Program-made: the position numbers and the translations under genes
Source of the DNA: Pseudomonas reactans
Lineage (GTDB): Bacteria > Pseudomonadota > Gammaproteobacteria > Pseudomonadales > Pseudomonadaceae
Length of the DNA: 64,000 bases
Direction of reading: 5' to 3'
Assembly: GCF_013385825.1 (NCBI RefSeq)
Contig: NZ_JACAPG010000011.1
Span: forward strand, 433,986-497,985
Notes under the pieces: model-generated
Databases searched by the model: none
Seen by the model: the letters and a program-made list of their open reading frames with translations, nothing else
What the model was told of the DNA's origin: nothing
In this document: piece by piece, positions 62,565-64,000 of the stretch
How positions within the stretch are numbered: the stretch's first letter is position 1
Layout: the number at the start of each line of letters is the position of its first letter

Positions 62565-63077
62565 AAACCACTCTCGATGCGAAGCGAGCGCCCTTGATCT
62601 TGCTTTTGATCTTAGGCGCCCCGTCAAACACGCTGGCCGGAATTCGACAGGGATTTGGGGGGTAAACCGGCAGGGATGCCGGTTTAGCCGCCCCGCGCCA
62701 TGGATGGCGCGTGGCGGCGGCCCCCCAAATCCCTGTCGGATTACGGGCATACCGAGCCTAGGCGAGGTACCGAGTGTTGGGGCAAGAGCCCTTTTGGTTA
62801 CTTTTGGGGCTCTTTTCCAAAAGTGACCCGCCGTAAGGGCGGAACCAATACCAGCCGTTACCACAGCAACGGATATGTACTCCACCCCAAGCATCCCAGA
62901 CACCCGTGAAACCGCCATCGCCGGCAAGCCAGCTCCTACAGTAGACCCCCCGCAACTCTCCCGATTGGCATCATTAGTGCTTCTGCAAAGGGCAAACAGG
63001 TTGTTGTTGCGTGCATATAGATAACATGTTAACTATTGCGCCAGAACAACAAAAAGAATCCTTTGCGGAGACACCCC
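62565..63077. repeat. Intergenic cluster of structured repeats
   Basis: 513 bp with no supported gene. CGACAGGGATTTGGGGGG (62645-62662) and its exact reverse complement (62721-62738) enclose two smaller perfect hairpins: TAAACCGGCA-N4-TGCCGGTTTA (62663-62686) and GCGCCA-TGGA-TGGCGC (62695-62710). Next come GGTTACTTTTGG/CCAAAAGTGACC (11 of 12 paired) near 62796-62828 and CCGCC-GTAA-GGGCGG. A separate REP singlet stands at 62916-62941 (start CATCGCCGGCAAGCC). From memory this block is dispersed through Pseudomonas genomes. Open frames crossing it are not credible genes. Confidence 0.75.
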
Positions 63078-64000
63078 ATGAGCATCCCACAGCATGCACA
63101 CGACGGGCTGGACACCTGGAACCGCGACCTACGCGCCGCGTGCGGTTACTTCGACACCGAACTGGCATTCAACCGCTCACTGTTCATCGGCGAGATAAAA
63201 GACCTGCCACGCGGCGTCGCGATCCTGCGCACCAATGCCGGGCTGATCAAACGCCCGGCGCACCATGCCGACCACGACAACGACCAGGATTGCTTCCTGG
63301 TCAGCCAGCGCAGCGGCTACTCGCAGATCGTACAGAACGGCCAGACCCTGCAACTGGCACCCGGCGAGATGCTGCTGATGGACTCGGTAGGCTCCATCGA
63401 AATCACCCCCTTCGGCCTCATCGAACACGCCTCGCTGTCACTGTCACGCCCGCAGGTGTGCAAGCACCTGGGCGGCGACGCACGCGCCTTTGGCAAGATC
63501 TCCTCGACCAAGGCCTGTGGGCGCATGCTGCATGTGCTGATGGACCAACTGTGCAAGGACGACACCGAAGACGGCGCAGGTGAATTAGAGGCGCTGCAAA
63601 CCGCCTTTGTGTCGCTGCTCGGCTCGGCGCTTGAGCAGGGCGACGAGTGTCGCGAGGGTCTGGCGGCGTTGCAGGGCAACAACCTGCGCAGCTACGTACA
63701 GAAGGTCATCGATGAGTCCCTGAGCCAGCCTGGCCTCAGCCCGATCGGCCTGGCCAATCGGCTGAACATCTCGGTACGCCACCTGTACCGTCTGTTCGAA
63801 GAGCAGGACGACAGTGTCTGCCGCTACATCCAGCGGGCGCGGCTCAAACGCAGTGCGGATGACTTGACCAACCCGTTCCTGCGCAGCGAGTCGATCACCT
63901 CGATTGCCTACAAGTGGGGCTTTACCGATTCGGCGCATTTCAGCCGGTCGTTCAAGAAGCAATTCGAGGTGTCGCCCAAGGATTTCCGTTCGAGCCGGCT
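63078..64000 (+). CDS. feaR: AraC-family regulator, FeaR-like (reaches right edge)
   Basis: At least 307 codons from ATG 63078 after TTTGCGGAGACAC; still open at base 64000, but it must end within a few codons. N-terminal cupin-type sensing region WNRDLRAACGYFDTELAFN with the AraC-binding-domain-2 pattern QDCFLVSQRSGYSQIVQNGQ. C-terminal double HTH: LSPIGLANRLNISVRHLYRL and SITSIAYKWGFTDSAHFSRS, then FKKQFEVSPKDFRSSRL. FeaR of E. coli activates amine-oxidase and aldehyde-dehydrogenase genes for aromatic amines; the local permease and aldehyde dehydrogenase fit a similar role. Downstream genes outside the window may include the amine oxidase. Confidence 0.9.
   Translation, partial: MSIPQHAHDGLDTWNRDLRAACGYFDTELAFNRSLFIGEIKDLPRGVAILRTNAGLIKRPAHHADHDNDQDCFLVSQRSGYSQIVQNGQTLQLAPGEMLLMDSVGSIEITPFGLIEHASLSLSRPQVCKHLGGDARAFGKISSTKACGRMLHVLMDQLCKDDTEDGAGELEALQTAFVSLLGSALEQGDECREGLAALQGNNLRSYVQKVIDESLSQPGLSPIGLANRLNISVRHLYRLFEEQDDSVCRYIQRARLKRSADDLTNPFLRSESITSIAYKWGFTDSAHFSRSFKKQFEVSPKDFRSSR

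Noticed and set aside
63011..63583. Plus-strand frame of 190 codons, Arg/Pro-rich
   Set aside because: Out of frame with the AraC-family gene starting at 63078, whose double HTH is unmistakable.

Overview
The window reads as a chromosomal stretch of a Pseudomonas, most likely of the P. fluorescens group. The grounds are high GC with dense coding, Pseudomonas-type short intergenic repeats beginning TGTGGCGAG or TGTGGGAGC, and families common in that genus (DUF6124, DUF6555, DUF3087, DUF3156, halovibrin-like HvnA, OprD-era porins, many LysR regulators). No rRNA, tRNA or CRISPR array was seen. About 65 intact genes, two cut by the window edges and three pseudogenes or gene remnants are described.

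Layout. 1-2048: N-terminal half of a large P-loop ATPase/helicase-like protein that runs off the left edge. 2135-7947: a LysR regulator facing a catabolic operon (class III CoA-transferase, HMG-CoA-lyase-type enzyme, VOC protein, 2-hydroxyacid dehydrogenase, C4-dicarboxylate symporter). 8328-10228: an APH(3')-type kinase and a membrane-anchored hydrolase. 10231-14068: a TetR regulator, an Old-Yellow-Enzyme/FAD demethylase of the betaine type and a frameshifted glycine-betaine binding protein, tied together by a shared TGTAC-N6-GT operator. 14220-21435: a winged-helix/STAND ATPase regulator divergent from a bufferin (RiPP metallophore) operon. 21439-26414: Tat-exported carbonic anhydrase, two MFS transporters, MEKHLA protein, DUF3087 and two small acidic proteins.

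26440-30340 is an AT-richer, eroded accessory patch: two small membrane proteins, the C-terminal scrap of a phage-type integrase, a quinone-reductase/HxlR pair and a broken HEAT-repeat gene. 30339-34189: LysR with CMD and tautomerase genes, arylamine N-acetyltransferase and a small outer-membrane barrel. 34334-37360: an exported cytochrome c / sugar-lactone oxidase / PLP enzyme operon. 37746-45104: TonB receptor, amino-acid-type ABC importer, flavin amine oxidase and RidA, a likely uptake-and-oxidise unit. 45108-54203: cytochrome c, P4-type acid phosphatase, DUF1835, FetAB exporter, HvnA, GST, tandem LysR pair and a PNPOx-like protein. 54219-55094: a 188-bp MITE nested in a repeat, then a structured leader RNA ahead of a DUF6124 gene. 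55135-64000: RidA-like protein, aldehyde dehydrogenase, two-component flavin monooxygenase, porin, amino-acid/amine permease, DUF3156 and a FeaR-like AraC regulator, probably a catabolic module for an aromatic amine or acid.

The most striking system is the bufferin operon: two precursors from different families (four-Cys BufA1 and six-Cys BufA2), one MNIO/partner pair (BufB, BufC), DoxX, a secreted alpha/beta hydrolase and a truncated hydrolase-like protein, under an unusual winged-helix STAND regulator instead of an ECF sigma factor.
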